This document shows, piece after piece, positions 17,960-27,928 of a DNA stretch of 64,000 bases. The first letter of the stretch is position 1. Each line of letters starts with the position of its first letter. The stretch comes from JBCBSS01 sp039819065. Its GTDB lineage: Bacteria > Bacteroidota > Bacteroidia > Cytophagales > Cyclobacteriaceae. The DNA is taken from contig JBCBSS010000019.1 in the NCBI GenBank assembly GCA_039819065.1, forward strand, positions 1 through 64,000, read 5' to 3'. Under the pieces are notes generated by a model. It was given only the letters and a program-made list of their open reading frames with translations. It ran no database searches and was not told the origin of the DNA. The translations under genes were made by a program, and so were the position numbers.

Positions 17960-18550
17960 ATGAACACCTCTCGTCGCCATTTTGTCAAATCCGGTGCTCT
18001 TGGAGCATTAGCCGTTTCCGTTTCGGGTTTTGTATTGTTTGAAAAAGGAAAATATGTCGGGGACTGTGCTACCACCTCTGACGTGCTAGGGCCTTTCTAC
18101 AGGCCGGAAGCGCCATTCAGAAGTAACCTTATTTTAAATGGACAATCTGGAACATCTGTCATCGTGAAGGGCAGGGTTTTTAGCCATTGTTCAGAACCTT
18201 TGAAGCAGGCCACTGTAGATATCTGGCATTGCGATGGTGGTGGCGAGTATGATAATACCAGTGATCTTTTCAATTGCCGCGGTAGGCAATTAACAACAGC
18301 TGCCGGAGATTATCAATTCACGACCATAAACCCACCACCTTATGGAAACCGGCCCAAGCATATCCATTTCCGGGTATATGCTGAAGGTCATCAGGAGTTG
18401 ATTTCTCAATTATACTTTAAAGGTGATCCGACCTTGAGCCGCCAAGGCTCAGCCTGGCAACGCCATACTGAAGCGCGTATACTACCCACATCGAGGAATG
18501 CGGAAGGCGTTGATGAAATTACTTTTGATATTTATTTGAGAGCGGTTTGA
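17960..18550 (+). CDS. Intradiol ring-cleavage dioxygenase-like protein, exported
   Basis: A 196-residue protein with a Tat-like N-terminus (SRRHFVKSGALGALAVS). The core matches protocatechuate/catechol intradiol dioxygenases: GPFYRPEAP, VDIWHCD and RPKHIHF. The four Fe(III) ligands appear to be Tyr97, Tyr128, His134 and His136, all in place. It is shorter than the 220-260 residues of the classical beta subunit, and no partner subunit or aromatic degradation genes are near, so it belongs to the stand-alone secreted dioxygenase-like group of Bacteroidota. Cleavage of catechol-type compounds outside the cytoplasm is probable; the substrate is unknown. Confidence 0.82.
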   Translation: MNTSRRHFVKSGALGALAVSVSGFVLFEKGKYVGDCATTSDVLGPFYRPEAPFRSNLILNGQSGTSVIVKGRVFSHCSEPLKQATVDIWHCDGGGEYDNTSDLFNCRGRQLTTAAGDYQFTTINPPPYGNRPKHIHFRVYAEGHQELISQLYFKGDPTLSRQGSAWQRHTEARILPTSRNAEGVDEITFDIYLRAV

Positions 18551-19160
18551 CGGCTCAGGAACTGAGCCGGGAAGTACTGGATTGATATCCAGATTTTGAT
18601 GGTTTATTCAACGGCAGGTGTCAGGCCTTTCTCCACATGCTTACCCACTTCCAACACTATTTTCTGCCCTTCTATCCTTGGCCTGATTTGTTACCTGTAT
18701 CCGTTGATTGTGATAGTTGTTGTATGTACTCTGTCTTCTTTAGATTGCTGATGCAAAGCTAGTTTATTTCGGACTCCTAATTTTTTCATTCTTGGTGACT
18801 AGCTTACAACCTTGGAATGCGTCATTTTTCACTGTCTGGTTAAAAATGCCGTGGAATCGATGTTTTATACTGGCTTGATTTACCCAAACTTGCTGTATTC
18901 TTACACCGGGCCGCATATTTTCAGGCCCATTTTCAAGCTCGAACTACCTGATTATCAGTGTTAATTGTCATGATAGGGACAAATTTAGAAGGAGGCTTGG
19001 TGGCTTTTCATGCTATTGGAGATGCTGTTGGGGTGTAACCGGATGTTTCCAACGGGTGGTTTTGTGTCCCTTCCGTGTCTCACCCGTAGATAGATTGATT
19101 CGATCCTTGTAATAGCAGTAATCCTTGAATTGAATTCTACAGACAAATTATTTTTAATAT
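18551..19160. other. Long intergenic region without a recognised gene
   Basis: No supported coding sequence. At its start, CGGCTCA-GGAAC-TGAGCCG (18551-18569) and CTGGAT-TGAT-ATCCAG (18577-18592) form two short hairpins directly after the dioxygenase stop codon and may act as its terminator. Nothing else is recognised; the stretch may be a decayed gene, but no remnant protein similarity is visible. Confidence 0.35.
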
Positions 19161-19162
19161 TT

Positions 19163-19200
19163 AAGCTAAATAATTTAGTTAAATACTAAAAATATTAGTA
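19163..19200 (+). promoter_or_regulatory. Palindromic operator-like site upstream of the 2H phosphoesterase
   Basis: A 17-bp palindrome TACTAAAAATATTAGTA ends at 19200, 39 nt before the ATG. Further half-sites CTAAA/TTTAG and TTAGT/ACTAA stand to its left with about 10-bp spacing, on the same face of the helix. An almost identical palindrome lies in front of the DUF763 gene at 45984-46000. The protein that binds is unknown. Confidence 0.6.
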
Positions 19201-19239
19201 TTATTGTATTGTCAAAACAACGCAAAAAAGTAACACGTG

Positions 19240-19818
19240 ATGTTAAGAATGAACGGTGAAAATAATTTGTTTGGGGATCGCCTAGTACCAACAGAATATC
19301 TTTTGATTATCCATCCATCCGAGCGAACTGCGCAAAAGGTGTCTCAGTTGAAGCAGCGGCTTTGGGAAATGTTTGGTGCATTTCCGAGTGGTAGGTCAAT
19401 GGCGCATATCTCGCTGGTGAACTTCTTCCTCGACATGAACCGCGAAGAGAAAATCATTGAAGGGATCGAGCGGGTTGTCAATGGGCACAAACCTTTTGAA
19501 GTACGCCTGCGTGACTTCGATCAGTTTCCGGACAGCAAAACCATATTCATCAATGTGATTGACCAGGAACCGGTAAGAAACCTGACACTCGACTTGGTGA
19601 CCTACTTCAGGTTGAATTATGTAACCGGAAAGTATTTGCATGCCACATTGACCCCACACATGACAGTGGCCAGAAAACTGGAAGAACTACAGTTTCAAAT
19701 GGCGTCGGAAATATTAGAGGGGCAAGAATTTCGAGATGCTTTTCTGGTAGATAAAGTGGTATTGTTGAAGCGTATCGATGGTAAACTTAAAGAGTACAAA
19801 ACCTTTCACATTGAGTAA
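19240..19818 (+). CDS. 2H phosphoesterase / 2'-5' RNA ligase family protein
   Basis: About 192 residues with the two HxT/S motifs that define the 2H phosphoesterase superfamily: HIS near residue 57 (AHISLVNF) and HMT near 141 (PHMTVAR). The family acts on 2'-5' phosphodiester or cyclic phosphate bonds in RNA or nucleotides. This group is often annotated 2'-5' RNA ligase family protein; the true substrate is not known. ATG at 19240 is preferred over GTG at 19237. The operator-like palindrome upstream is shared with the DUF763 gene at 45 kb, which suggests co-regulation of two nucleic-acid-related proteins. Confidence 0.82.
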   Translation: MLRMNGENNLFGDRLVPTEYLLIIHPSERTAQKVSQLKQRLWEMFGAFPSGRSMAHISLVNFFLDMNREEKIIEGIERVVNGHKPFEVRLRDFDQFPDSKTIFINVIDQEPVRNLTLDLVTYFRLNYVTGKYLHATLTPHMTVARKLEELQFQMASEILEGQEFRDAFLVDKVVLLKRIDGKLKEYKTFHIE

Positions 19819-19989
19819 TCACGAGGTATCAATGATGGCCAGTGAGTTCCTACTGGTTATTGATGCGCATTCATAAAGACTTTGACACTAATCAATAGTT
19901 GACCTTTAATTAACTCACCTATATATTCTGAACAAACAAACAAAGCAACAACCTAACCCGTATGTTAAGTTTAGTTCAAGGACCAGAGA

Positions 19990-20016
19990 AGGCAGCCTCC
20001 CGAGTGGGAGCTGCCT
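19990..20016 (-). terminator. Probable terminator of the barrel/macroglobulin operon
   Basis: AGGCAG...CTCCC-GAGT-GGGAG-CTGCCT forms an 11-bp stem with one bulged base. It is about 40 nt beyond the stop codon at 20055 on the minus strand and is followed by a short pyrimidine run TTCTCT. The gap to the gene on the other side holds nothing else. Confidence 0.5.
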
Positions 20017-20054
20017 GATCTGCTTTGTGGGTGGTTTAGGTTATTTGTATTGAT

Positions 20055-23000
20055 TTAGTTTTCTATAGTGATCTTTTCACCAGCTTCCCAATCTTTAAAC
20101 TCATCTGTGTAATAGAGATAAGCTGTACTGGCTGGAGCTTGGTATGTGCCGGCTACTTCAGCTTTTAAGTCCAGGTTGATCTCTCTGATTTGGTTGGGTC
20201 CCATATCACGGTAGTAAAATGCAATGTAGTTTTTCCTGATTTCATAGAAATCAAATACTTCTTGCTCACTTAACTCCTTGAGTTGCCATGGCTGAGGGCT
20301 AAGACCGGATGGGATGCCGACCACCGCCATAGTCATAGGTAAAACCTCTGAACTCTTATTGACCAATGTGGTAGATAACCTGACGGTTTCTCCAACTGAT
20401 GTACTCGGTGTGCTTACGTTTGTCTTGATATCTACCTGACACTGTTCATTTGACTTAGGGGTATAGGCAGACCATTGGATGTCGAAACTATAGGGTAGCG
20501 CTTTTTTTGTACCTACGAATCTTACGGATACATCATTCTTTCCGGTGTGTAGATAACGCTCTAAGCTATCAATAACTATCTCTCTGTGAACACCTTTTCC
20601 GAAATATTGAGTACCTGCTATCTGGCCATTCACTGTCACGCTGATGGTGCCATCTTCAGCTGTGTGTTTGTTGTATTGTGCGAATTGAACAAGTGCTTTA
20701 AGTCCTAAAATGGTGGCCTGTGTAGAACCAAACCTTCCATAACTTCTTGAAGAGGTGATAAAACCTGTGGCGTTTCTGATCAGTGCTAAATCCGGGTTTT
20801 TGTCTTTCAATGCGGCCAGCATAATCAATGAAGCTGTCTCAATCTGCCCGGACTTACCTGAACCACGAGATCCTACAATGGTTTTATTCACAGATAGTTG
20901 ACCAAAGCCATACTTATCGATCTCTTCCTTAATGACTGACATAGCTTCCTGAGCATCATCAAGCTTCTTAAGATTGTATGCAGTATTGGCGACTAGCGCC
21001 AAGCGATATACATCCTTACTTTCAAATGCTTCGTTATAGGCAGTGTGGAATTCCTGATTGATCTTTTTGATCCCGGCTTCCGATAGGGCATAGGTGATAT
21101 AAGCATTATTAAGTGCTTGATGACCGCCGCCAAATGAATATCTACCTCGGTTTAACTTGTAGTTACCATCCCCGGTTCTGCGGCTTAACAGCCAATCAGT
21201 CGTCCGGTCAATGAGGGCTTGGCTTACACCACCATAGACTGATTTCATATCAATGAATTCCATCAGGCCATATGCTGTCAACCCTTCATGAGGAGGTGTT
21301 TTACCGAACCATTCGAACCCGCCCTGCTTGGTTTCATAGGCGACTAGCCTCTTGTACCCTTTTTGTATATAGCCCAAAGCCTTTTTTCTAACCTCTCTGC
21401 GCGTCTGGCCGGTTTCGTTGAGAAATTGTAATGCTAGCACGTTGGGATAAGTAGAAGCAGAGGTCTGTTCAAAACATCCATGTGGTTCTCTTAATATCGA
21501 TTCAGCTCCTGAGAAAAGGTCAGCTACGATATCTGGGTAAGCCACAAACCTGCCACTAAGCGAACCTTTGACCTGATCGGTAAGGTGGAAAGAGAACGCT
21601 TTTTGAATTTCATTACCGGACAAAGAGATCTCATTTGGAAACCCCTTAGCGCGTACTTCTATTTCTTGCTCAATCTTATCGCTATGTATAGCACTTGCGA
21701 AGTCTACTTTGATCGTATCCTTACCAGCTAAGGCATTGACCAGAGCGACCAATTCTACTACACTGGGCTTTCCAGCCGATAGTTTTTGCGTAGAATCCGG
21801 TCTGTTCAAAACAGTCAGGTTTGGTGGTATTTGGAATCTTAACTTTCCCCTGATAGGCTCGTCCGTGTTGTTTTTGAGAACAACGGGTATTCGAACTGTA
21901 TCTTCAAAGGTTAAATAGGCCGGTATTTTAGTTGTTATGCTCACCGGCAGTTGGGTAGTGTGTACAAACTCTTCTCTGCCGATGCTTCCATTGATGCCTA
22001 TTCCCTCTACTACGGTTCTGAAGGACGAGATATCATCTGAATTGTAAAACGAGACCTTGGCAACACCCTTCTTATTAGTGTTGACATTGGCATTCCAATA
22101 CAGCGTGGTTCTGAAGTCACTTCTACTATCGGTTTCAGGCTCTTCTTCATACTTTGGGGAGTAGAATTCCCTCACTCTTGAGAATTTTCTCTGTTTTACT
22201 GTTTTGACCAGGTACTTTTTGGAAAGAGGAAAGGCCTTAGTATTGTATCTGTAGCGGTTGTTATTTTTTGTTTTGATCACGATAACTCCATTTACCCCCA
22301 AAGTGCCATAGGCGGCTGTAGCAATAGGTGATTTTAGTATGCTTATCGATGAGATGTCTTGTGGTTGAAGCACAGCCAATGGAGAAAATGAAAAATTGGT
22401 GTTATCAGAAACAGGAACTCCATCAATGACATACAATGGTTGGTTGGCAGTAATACTATTCAACCCCCTTATTTTGATGTTATTGGCCGCCCCGGGGTTA
22501 CCCGTATTTCCTGTGATGCGTAAGCCGGCTACCCTGCCTTCCAATGCCTTTTCTATATTGAATGCATCGGTAAGTGACTTACTCTCTACTACTTCCACAG
22601 TAGATCCGGTCAAGTTCTTCGAAGTAGAAACACCATACCCCATAGTAACGACCTCCTGTAATTGCGTGACGTCTTCGTCCATAGTAATATTGAAACCTGC
22701 TCCCAAATCACTAATCGTATTCGTATTTACTGTGGTTACATCATTGGGAGGATTTGGGGTCTGGACAACGCGCTCTTCAATGATCGGTTTAATAATTTTA
22801 GGAACTACATCACTTCGATTGGAAGTCTGTAGGTTGGCGTTCCGGTTTGCAGGTTGTTTATGAACACGCACCTCCATGTTATCAATGTCTTTTACAATGC
22901 CCTTTACTATCAACTGAACCACGGTGTTAGGAGCGACATTCAAAAAAGTAAAAGTGCCATCCCAATGAGTGTTCAGTTCCGTGGTGCGGTTACTTTCGCC

Positions 23001-24734
23001 TATTTCAATGAGCCTTACTTTACCGACTATGCCCTCCCCTGTATGTTTATTGACCAGTTGACCGGCGATAGTACCGGCCTTTTCTGGAAAGTGCCTGACC
23101 AAAGCCGGCCCTTTGATTACTTCATCCCATTTAAACCTTCTCCAACCATGGGTCATCATTACATAATCCAGCGACTGCTCCGCATCAGGTTCGTTGTCAT
23201 CAAAGTAGAAATTTGGCTCATATACTTTACCTTTCAAGTCAGCGCTCATCAGTAGGTGAGAAAGGATGTTATCTTGCTTGTCATCGGCAAAGGAGATCAG
23301 CTTATCATCTACTACTGACAAGGATAAGCTAACTGGTATGGGGAGGCCGTCCCCATCAACTGTTTTGATGGTCAATTCTACTTTTTCTCTTGGGGTATAC
23401 TGTGTTTGATCGCTGGTAATTTCGATTTGGATTTGCTTGTGATGATTGACGAAAACCAACCGTTCGCACCTGGCAATTTGATTGTAGTCGAACAACGTGA
23501 CGTGTAGTATACCAGCGGGCATATTGTCAGTAGGTATTCGATAATCATTATTCCCAATTTGTGCCTTGTTTGTCTTAGAATGATATATTTCGCCTCTCAT
23601 TTGGGCAACTAGGTGTACTTCCCTGTTCAGTGGGGAGTAGAAGTTAAAATCTACGTAGCCTTCGTTTTTGTCGGATAAACCCAAGGTATAACCTTTAACC
23701 ATAGCCTCGGGTAGTTGGTAACGCTTTTCAATTCCCTTTGGCTTTGTAACCCTGGCGAAGTATCGTCTATTGGCTTTTGGCTTGAACGCGAACGAGCCCA
23801 TACCTTGATGAAAACTGCCGAATCGAGCTACTTCCTGATCTAGATTGTCGACGATGACACCTTCAATATCCGCTGGTTTGCCAAATTCGTTAATGGCTTT
23901 AAAAGCCACTTTGCTTTCTACAAATTCTACCATATCCCCACCTTCAGGAAAAAACTGTAAGTCGATATTGTTGAGCGTAATGGGAATAGACCGGGAAATT
24001 GATTCTGTTATGCCTTCATGGTCTACCCGGACATTGAGCAAGCCGTCCGAACTGCCGAGTTGTTCGGGGAGGACGAAAGTAATATTGGCTTCGCCATTTA
24101 AGTCGGTACTGATATGTGCTTGATGGCTTGGCTGGCCATCGATGCGTGTACTGTAGAAGATTTGATTGTTAGGAATAGCAAAGTTTTCGAGGTCTTTCAA
24201 GGAAAAAGTAGCAGTGACTGTGTCGGCCGGTCCGTAAGCTTCTTTCTCAAAATCTAGTTTCATCAGCAACCTTGGAGTGACTACTTTTTGCACGGTGATG
24301 TCTTTCTCATATACTTCACCAAGAAAGTTGGTCATCCATTTGGTGTAGGCTTTGATTTTGTACAACCCTCCCGGCAGGCTTTCCAGTATTTTGAAGTCGC
24401 CATGGCCCTCACCGTATTTTACCGGCAGTGCTAATTTCTTTTCTACTGCTCCCTTTGGGTTGATCAATTCTACGTAGACCACTTCGCTGACATTTGACGG
24501 GCGGTGATCCTTACCATCGACCAGGTATGCCTTAAACCAAATGTCTTCTCCGGGTTTATAAAGTGTTTTGTCGATATGTAAATACAACTTTTCCCTGGGT
24601 AGTTCTGCGTTGTATAATTTGAGCTTTTGCTTTAGTTCTATAATGAATGGACTGTCTTCAATCTCGCGATAAATAAATGAAGACAGTACACTAATGCATA
24701 TTAAAGTAGCTATGATCAGGTGATACTTTTTCAT
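20055..24734 (-). CDS. Alpha-2-macroglobulin-like protein with an embedded TonB-receptor plug domain
   Basis: A 1559-residue exported protein with an N-terminal signal or signal-anchor (1-22). An MG2-like macroglobulin domain begins at about residue 45 (REKLYLHIDKTLYKPGEDIW). A complete SusC-type plug domain lies at about 690-825, from VVTMGYGVSTSKNLTGS through PLYVIDGVPV to NGVIVIKTKN. The alpha-2-macroglobulin body follows, with a thioester-type sequence Cys1087-Phe-Glu-Gln1090 (PHGCFEQTSA), an alpha/alpha toroid and a C-terminal receptor-like domain. Bacterial macroglobulins trap proteases at the envelope through the Cys-Gln thioester. The gene starts 18 nt after a SusC-like barrel that seems to lack its own plug, so the two products probably work together at the outer membrane. 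Whether the protein is periplasmic or surface exposed cannot be seen. Confidence 0.85.
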   Translation of the reverse strand: MKKYHLIIATLICISVLSSFIYREIEDSPFIIELKQKLKLYNAELPREKLYLHIDKTLYKPGEDIWFKAYLVDGKDHRPSNVSEVVYVELINPKGAVEKKLALPVKYGEGHGDFKILESLPGGLYKIKAYTKWMTNFLGEVYEKDITVQKVVTPRLLMKLDFEKEAYGPADTVTATFSLKDLENFAIPNNQIFYSTRIDGQPSHQAHISTDLNGEANITFVLPEQLGSSDGLLNVRVDHEGITESISRSIPITLNNIDLQFFPEGGDMVEFVESKVAFKAINEFGKPADIEGVIVDNLDQEVARFGSFHQGMGSFAFKPKANRRYFARVTKPKGIEKRYQLPEAMVKGYTLGLSDKNEGYVDFNFYSPLNREVHLVAQMRGEIYHSKTNKAQIGNNDYRIPTDNMPAGILHVTLFDYNQIARCERLVFVNHHKQIQIEITSDQTQYTPREKVELTIKTVDGDGLPIPVSLSLSVVDDKLISFADDKQDNILSHLLMSADLKGKVYEPNFYFDDNEPDAEQSLDYVMMTHGWRRFKWDEVIKGPALVRHFPEKAGTIAGQLVNKHTGEGIVGKVRLIEIGESNRTTELNTHWDGTFTFLNVAPNTVVQLIVKGIVKDIDNMEVRVHKQPANRNANLQTSNRSDVVPKIIKPIIEERVVQTPNPPNDVTTVNTNTISDLGAGFNITMDEDVTQLQEVVTMGYGVSTSKNLTGSTVEVVESKSLTDAFNIEKALEGRVAGLRITGNTGNPGAANNIKIRGLNSITANQPLYVIDGVPVSDNTNFSFSPLAVLQPQDISSISILKSPIATAAYGTLGVNGVIVIKTKNNNRYRYNTKAFPLSKKYLVKTVKQRKFSRVREFYSPKYEEEPETDSRSDFRTTLYWNANVNTNKKGVAKVSFYNSDDISSFRTVVEGIGINGSIGREEFVHTTQLPVSITTKIPAYLTFEDTVRIPVVLKNNTDEPIRGKLRFQIPPNLTVLNRPDSTQKLSAGKPSVVELVALVNALAGKDTIKVDFASAIHSDKIEQEIEVRAKGFPNEISLSGNEIQKAFSFHLTDQVKGSLSGRFVAYPDIVADLFSGAESILREPHGCFEQTSASTYPNVLALQFLNETGQTRREVRKKALGYIQKGYKRLVAYETKQGGFEWFGKTPPHEGLTAYGLMEFIDMKSVYGGVSQALIDRTTDWLLSRRTGDGNYKLNRGRYSFGGGHQALNNAYITYALSEAGIKKINQEFHTAYNEAFESKDVYRLALVANTAYNLKKLDDAQEAMSVIKEEIDKYGFGQLSVNKTIVGSRGSGKSGQIETASLIMLAALKDKNPDLALIRNATGFITSSRSYGRFGSTQATILGLKALVQFAQYNKHTAEDGTISVTVNGQIAGTQYFGKGVHREIVIDSLERYLHTGKNDVSVRFVGTKKALPYSFDIQWSAYTPKSNEQCQVDIKTNVSTPSTSVGETVRLSTTLVNKSSEVLPMTMAVVGIPSGLSPQPWQLKELSEQEVFDFYEIRKNYIAFYYRDMGPNQIREINLDLKAEVAGTYQAPASTAYLYYTDEFKDWEAGEKITIEN

Positions 24735-24752
24735 CTTGGTAATTTTCTTGTT

Positions 24753-27674
24753 TTAAGGAATGATGTTTAGTGTAATGGCGTAGCTTCTGGTGGATGGGAC
24801 GTTAAATAAATCCAAGCCGCTGGCCAGGTTGTATCCAAATAGTGAACCTTCGGGATCAACGCCATTGTAGCCTGAGATCAGGAATAGGTTTCTACCGGTA
24901 AATGTGATCTCGGCCTTTTTCAAGTCCTTGACCAGGCGGCTTAAGTCGTAGGATAGACTTAAAGATTCTAACCGTACCCAAGAGGCGTCTTCTATGGCCT
25001 CTTCTGCTACTCCGGTAAAGCCATACCTTACCCATCGATTATTTTCAATCGGTTGGTTTGGGTCTGAAAAGTTGACCGGTACATTGTTGACCGATCCATC
25101 CTCTTTGACGCCATCGAAGATAAAGTCCCTGATGTTCCGTTCAGAAGCACTGGCTTGTGACCGCCCCAGGTAGTTGAGTACGTTCTGAGTGCCATTCCAG
25201 ACCTCTCCGCCATTGCTTACGCCTATTAGCGCCGATAGCCTGAAATGCTTCCATGAAACTGTGTTATGCCAGCCTAGTGTCCAATCAGGCTGAATATTAC
25301 CCAGTACCTGCTGTTCATTTGACACTAAAGGGTAGCCATCTTCGCCGATTATCAATTGGCCTTCTTCATTTCTTTGGAAAGCACTTCCTACAATGGCGCC
25401 ATAGAGTTCTCCTTCAATCAAATTGGTAGATACATCGCTAAAACCTGTGATTGGGATGCGGCTAGAAGCGTCATTTATTTTTGTTACGCTGATACGCTCA
25501 CGATTAAGGCTTAAAGCAGACGAATGTTTAAACCGACCGTAATACTTCCCATAACTTAAGCTTAGGTCCCAACCCTTACTATTCAAACTGGCTACATTTC
25601 TCAGATTAAATGTACTACCGTCAAATAGGGGTACAATACTATTGTCCGTGTTGGTTGTATAATATGACCATTCTGTATGCACACGACCATTTAATAAGCC
25701 TATTTCAAGTCCGGTTTCAAATTTTGAAACTTCTTCGGGTAATAGTTCCTGCTGGAAGATTAGCTCTTGGTCTTCGAAATAGCCAAGTGTATGCTCACTA
25801 TTCAGTCGCAGGGTATTATGGTGCCAGTCTGGATAGATGAGTGGAGCCTCTTTGATTTGACGCGATATAGAACCATAAAACTTCAACATATCTACCACAT
25901 CCATGTTGTAGTCAATTGGAGTTATGGCTAGACCGATAGAAGGTTGTTGTCTGATACCGTCTAAAGTGGAGGATATATAAGTAGTATTGGTCAGGTTCAA
26001 TGCTACCAGGTCGTTGTAGTTCAAATTAGCATATGCCAAAAGCTGATGTTGACTGCGGCTGATATTGTTGTTGAAGACAATTAAGGAATCTGCACTAGCT
26101 AGATCATACGCAGTTGGAAAGCCAAAACCATCTGTTCTGCTTAAAGACCTTTTATTGTAGTTCAAAATATGACCAACACCTCCTTTAATGTGCAGATCAG
26201 CTGGGTAGAAATGATCGTCAAAATCAACTAGTAACTCTGATACAAAGGCTTGGTGCCTTTCATCTCTGTTGGTCAGCCTTCCATTGGGAGATTGGGTTGA
26301 CCTCGGTATCTGTCCGAAGATGCTTTCGCTCTCTTGGCGATCATAGCCGAAACGGTATGTGATGTTGAGCCATTTGGTTAGATCGTAGTCAAGATCAATC
26401 TTTGAAATAATTCTGTTTACTGATTCCTGATCTGGAGTAGTATTGATCAACCAAAGCGGATTATCCACTACCAATGGGCTAAAACTCCGTTGCGAGCCGT
26501 CATTAAGCCTGAACGCATTAGTGCCAAGTATTGAAGAGCCGTTTTTGTTGTCAAAAGTGGATGGCGTCATTAATGCAGTGGCTACTATTGATGACAGGTT
26601 AGCACCTCGATTAGATATATTCCCATCTAGATCAAGCAAAGAGGTCATGAACTTCACATCTAGTTTTTCACCGCTTGATTTCAATTTGAAGTTGAGGTTA
26701 TTTTCTACTTGACCGCTACCCGGTATAACACTATTTTGACGCTGGTGCTGATAACCGATACCGAAATTAGTGTTGCGCACTTGCACGCTTAATTTCACAC
26801 TATGATCGGTTGAGGTTGCAGTGCGAAAAATGCTGGTTGGGTCATAGACATTAGGAGGCCGGCCATTGCCGTTTCCCAGCGGAACTAACCTACCATTGAT
26901 ATCATAAGGGTAACCTTCCAGTCCATCGAATTCTAGGTTGGCAATTTTAGGCCCCCAACTGAAAATTTCACCTGTCTCTGGGCCTTGCCAAACAAACACT
27001 CCATTATTAGTTCTACCCTGTGCAAAGGTAGATTGGAGATTTGGTAGCCTATTCACTTTGTCGAAGGCAATGGTCGAACTGAATTCCACAACGGGCATAT
27101 AAACAGATCCTTTTTGCCTGGTATCAATGACCCAAACCTTTCCTTTTCGGGAGAACCTGGGCCTGATAGCGTGCACCTTATTTAACCGTTGGTAATTGTT
27201 GACCTCTTGTTGCCAATCATAAAAGCTGTGCTTTTTCTGTATGACATAGCCATCTGCTGATTGGTCAAGGTCAGCCACGCCACGACCTGGCTTTAGTTTG
27301 AGCTTTTGCTTCCATTGTGGAATGCTCTTAGTAGTCGTAGGTTGTTTTTGTTGTTGATTAGGGTTTTGGTTTCTGTTCTTATTATTGACTTCGGCGGGTG
27401 GGTAGTCAGCGGTGACCACGGCTTCTCTCGTAGCCATACCGACGAAACTGAATACAAGTGTAGAACCGATAGGAGCGGAAATCTTGTAATAGCCGTCAAT
27501 GTCAGTTACCGTTCCGGTGGTCGTTCCTTTTATAATGATATTCACGCCTGGTAGAGGTTCACCATCGCCGGCAGAGGTCAATCGACCTTCAATGGTACGA
27601 ACTTGTGCAGCTACCTGCGAGCATAATAATACAGCCAATAGGATAGTAATCATCCTGCATTTCATAAGCAGCAT
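24753..27674 (-). CDS. SusC-like outer-membrane beta-barrel protein, apparently without a plug domain
   Basis: A 973-residue outer-membrane protein. Signal peptide (to about residue 23, QVAAQ), then a carboxypeptidase-regulatory-like domain (about 25-92: GEPLPGVNIIIKGTTTGT and GYYKISAPIGSTLVFSFVGM), as in SusC/RagA proteins. The plug should come next, but there is only a polar Asn/Gln-rich linker (about 95-140) and about 60 residues with no VDG, NPxDI or NGVIxITTK motif. From about 200 the sequence resembles the SusC barrel and ends with a typical terminal strand (SLSYDLSRLVKDLKKAEITF ... YAITLNIIP). Alternative ATG at 27665. No SusD gene is nearby; the next gene in the operon carries the plug. 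It may be a plugless pore or be gated by the neighbour. Confidence 0.82.
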   Translation of the reverse strand: MLLMKCRMITILLAVLLCSQVAAQVRTIEGRLTSAGDGEPLPGVNIIIKGTTTGTVTDIDGYYKISAPIGSTLVFSFVGMATREAVVTADYPPAEVNNKNRNQNPNQQQKQPTTTKSIPQWKQKLKLKPGRGVADLDQSADGYVIQKKHSFYDWQQEVNNYQRLNKVHAIRPRFSRKGKVWVIDTRQKGSVYMPVVEFSSTIAFDKVNRLPNLQSTFAQGRTNNGVFVWQGPETGEIFSWGPKIANLEFDGLEGYPYDINGRLVPLGNGNGRPPNVYDPTSIFRTATSTDHSVKLSVQVRNTNFGIGYQHQRQNSVIPGSGQVENNLNFKLKSSGEKLDVKFMTSLLDLDGNISNRGANLSSIVATALMTPSTFDNKNGSSILGTNAFRLNDGSQRSFSPLVVDNPLWLINTTPDQESVNRIISKIDLDYDLTKWLNITYRFGYDRQESESIFGQIPRSTQSPNGRLTNRDERHQAFVSELLVDFDDHFYPADLHIKGGVGHILNYNKRSLSRTDGFGFPTAYDLASADSLIVFNNNISRSQHQLLAYANLNYNDLVALNLTNTTYISSTLDGIRQQPSIGLAITPIDYNMDVVDMLKFYGSISRQIKEAPLIYPDWHHNTLRLNSEHTLGYFEDQELIFQQELLPEEVSKFETGLEIGLLNGRVHTEWSYYTTNTDNSIVPLFDGSTFNLRNVASLNSKGWDLSLSYGKYYGRFKHSSALSLNRERISVTKINDASSRIPITGFSDVSTNLIEGELYGAIVGSAFQRNEEGQLIIGEDGYPLVSNEQQVLGNIQPDWTLGWHNTVSWKHFRLSALIGVSNGGEVWNGTQNVLNYLGRSQASASERNIRDFIFDGVKEDGSVNNVPVNFSDPNQPIENNRWVRYGFTGVAEEAIEDASWVRLESLSLSYDLSRLVKDLKKAEITFTGRNLFLISGYNGVDPEGSLFGYNLASGLDLFNVPSTRSYAITLNIIP

Positions 27675-27928
27675 AGTTTAGGTAAAACATGATTACCCCA
27701 GGCCTGAGGAGGTGTTATTTAGACTTGTTTGTGCTTATGATGCTGATTGACAAAGAAATCCATAAAGTGCTTTATGGATTTCTTGTAGTTTATGCGATAT
27801 TTTTATGTAAGTACCTAATTATCAATACATTATTGATGATTATTTTTTTGAGATGTACTAATTCAAGCCCGGAGATTCGATTGAAAACCTGTGATTACTA
27901 TTGATGGAGTTTACATTAAGATCAGTTT

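Noticed and set aside
22396..22863. 155-codon plus-strand frame
   Set aside because: Antisense shadow of the plug domain of the macroglobulin-like gene.
20055..27674. Classical SusCD nutrient uptake locus
   Set aside because: No SusD-like lipoprotein or glycan-degrading enzyme is present; the partner gene is a macroglobulin-like protein.
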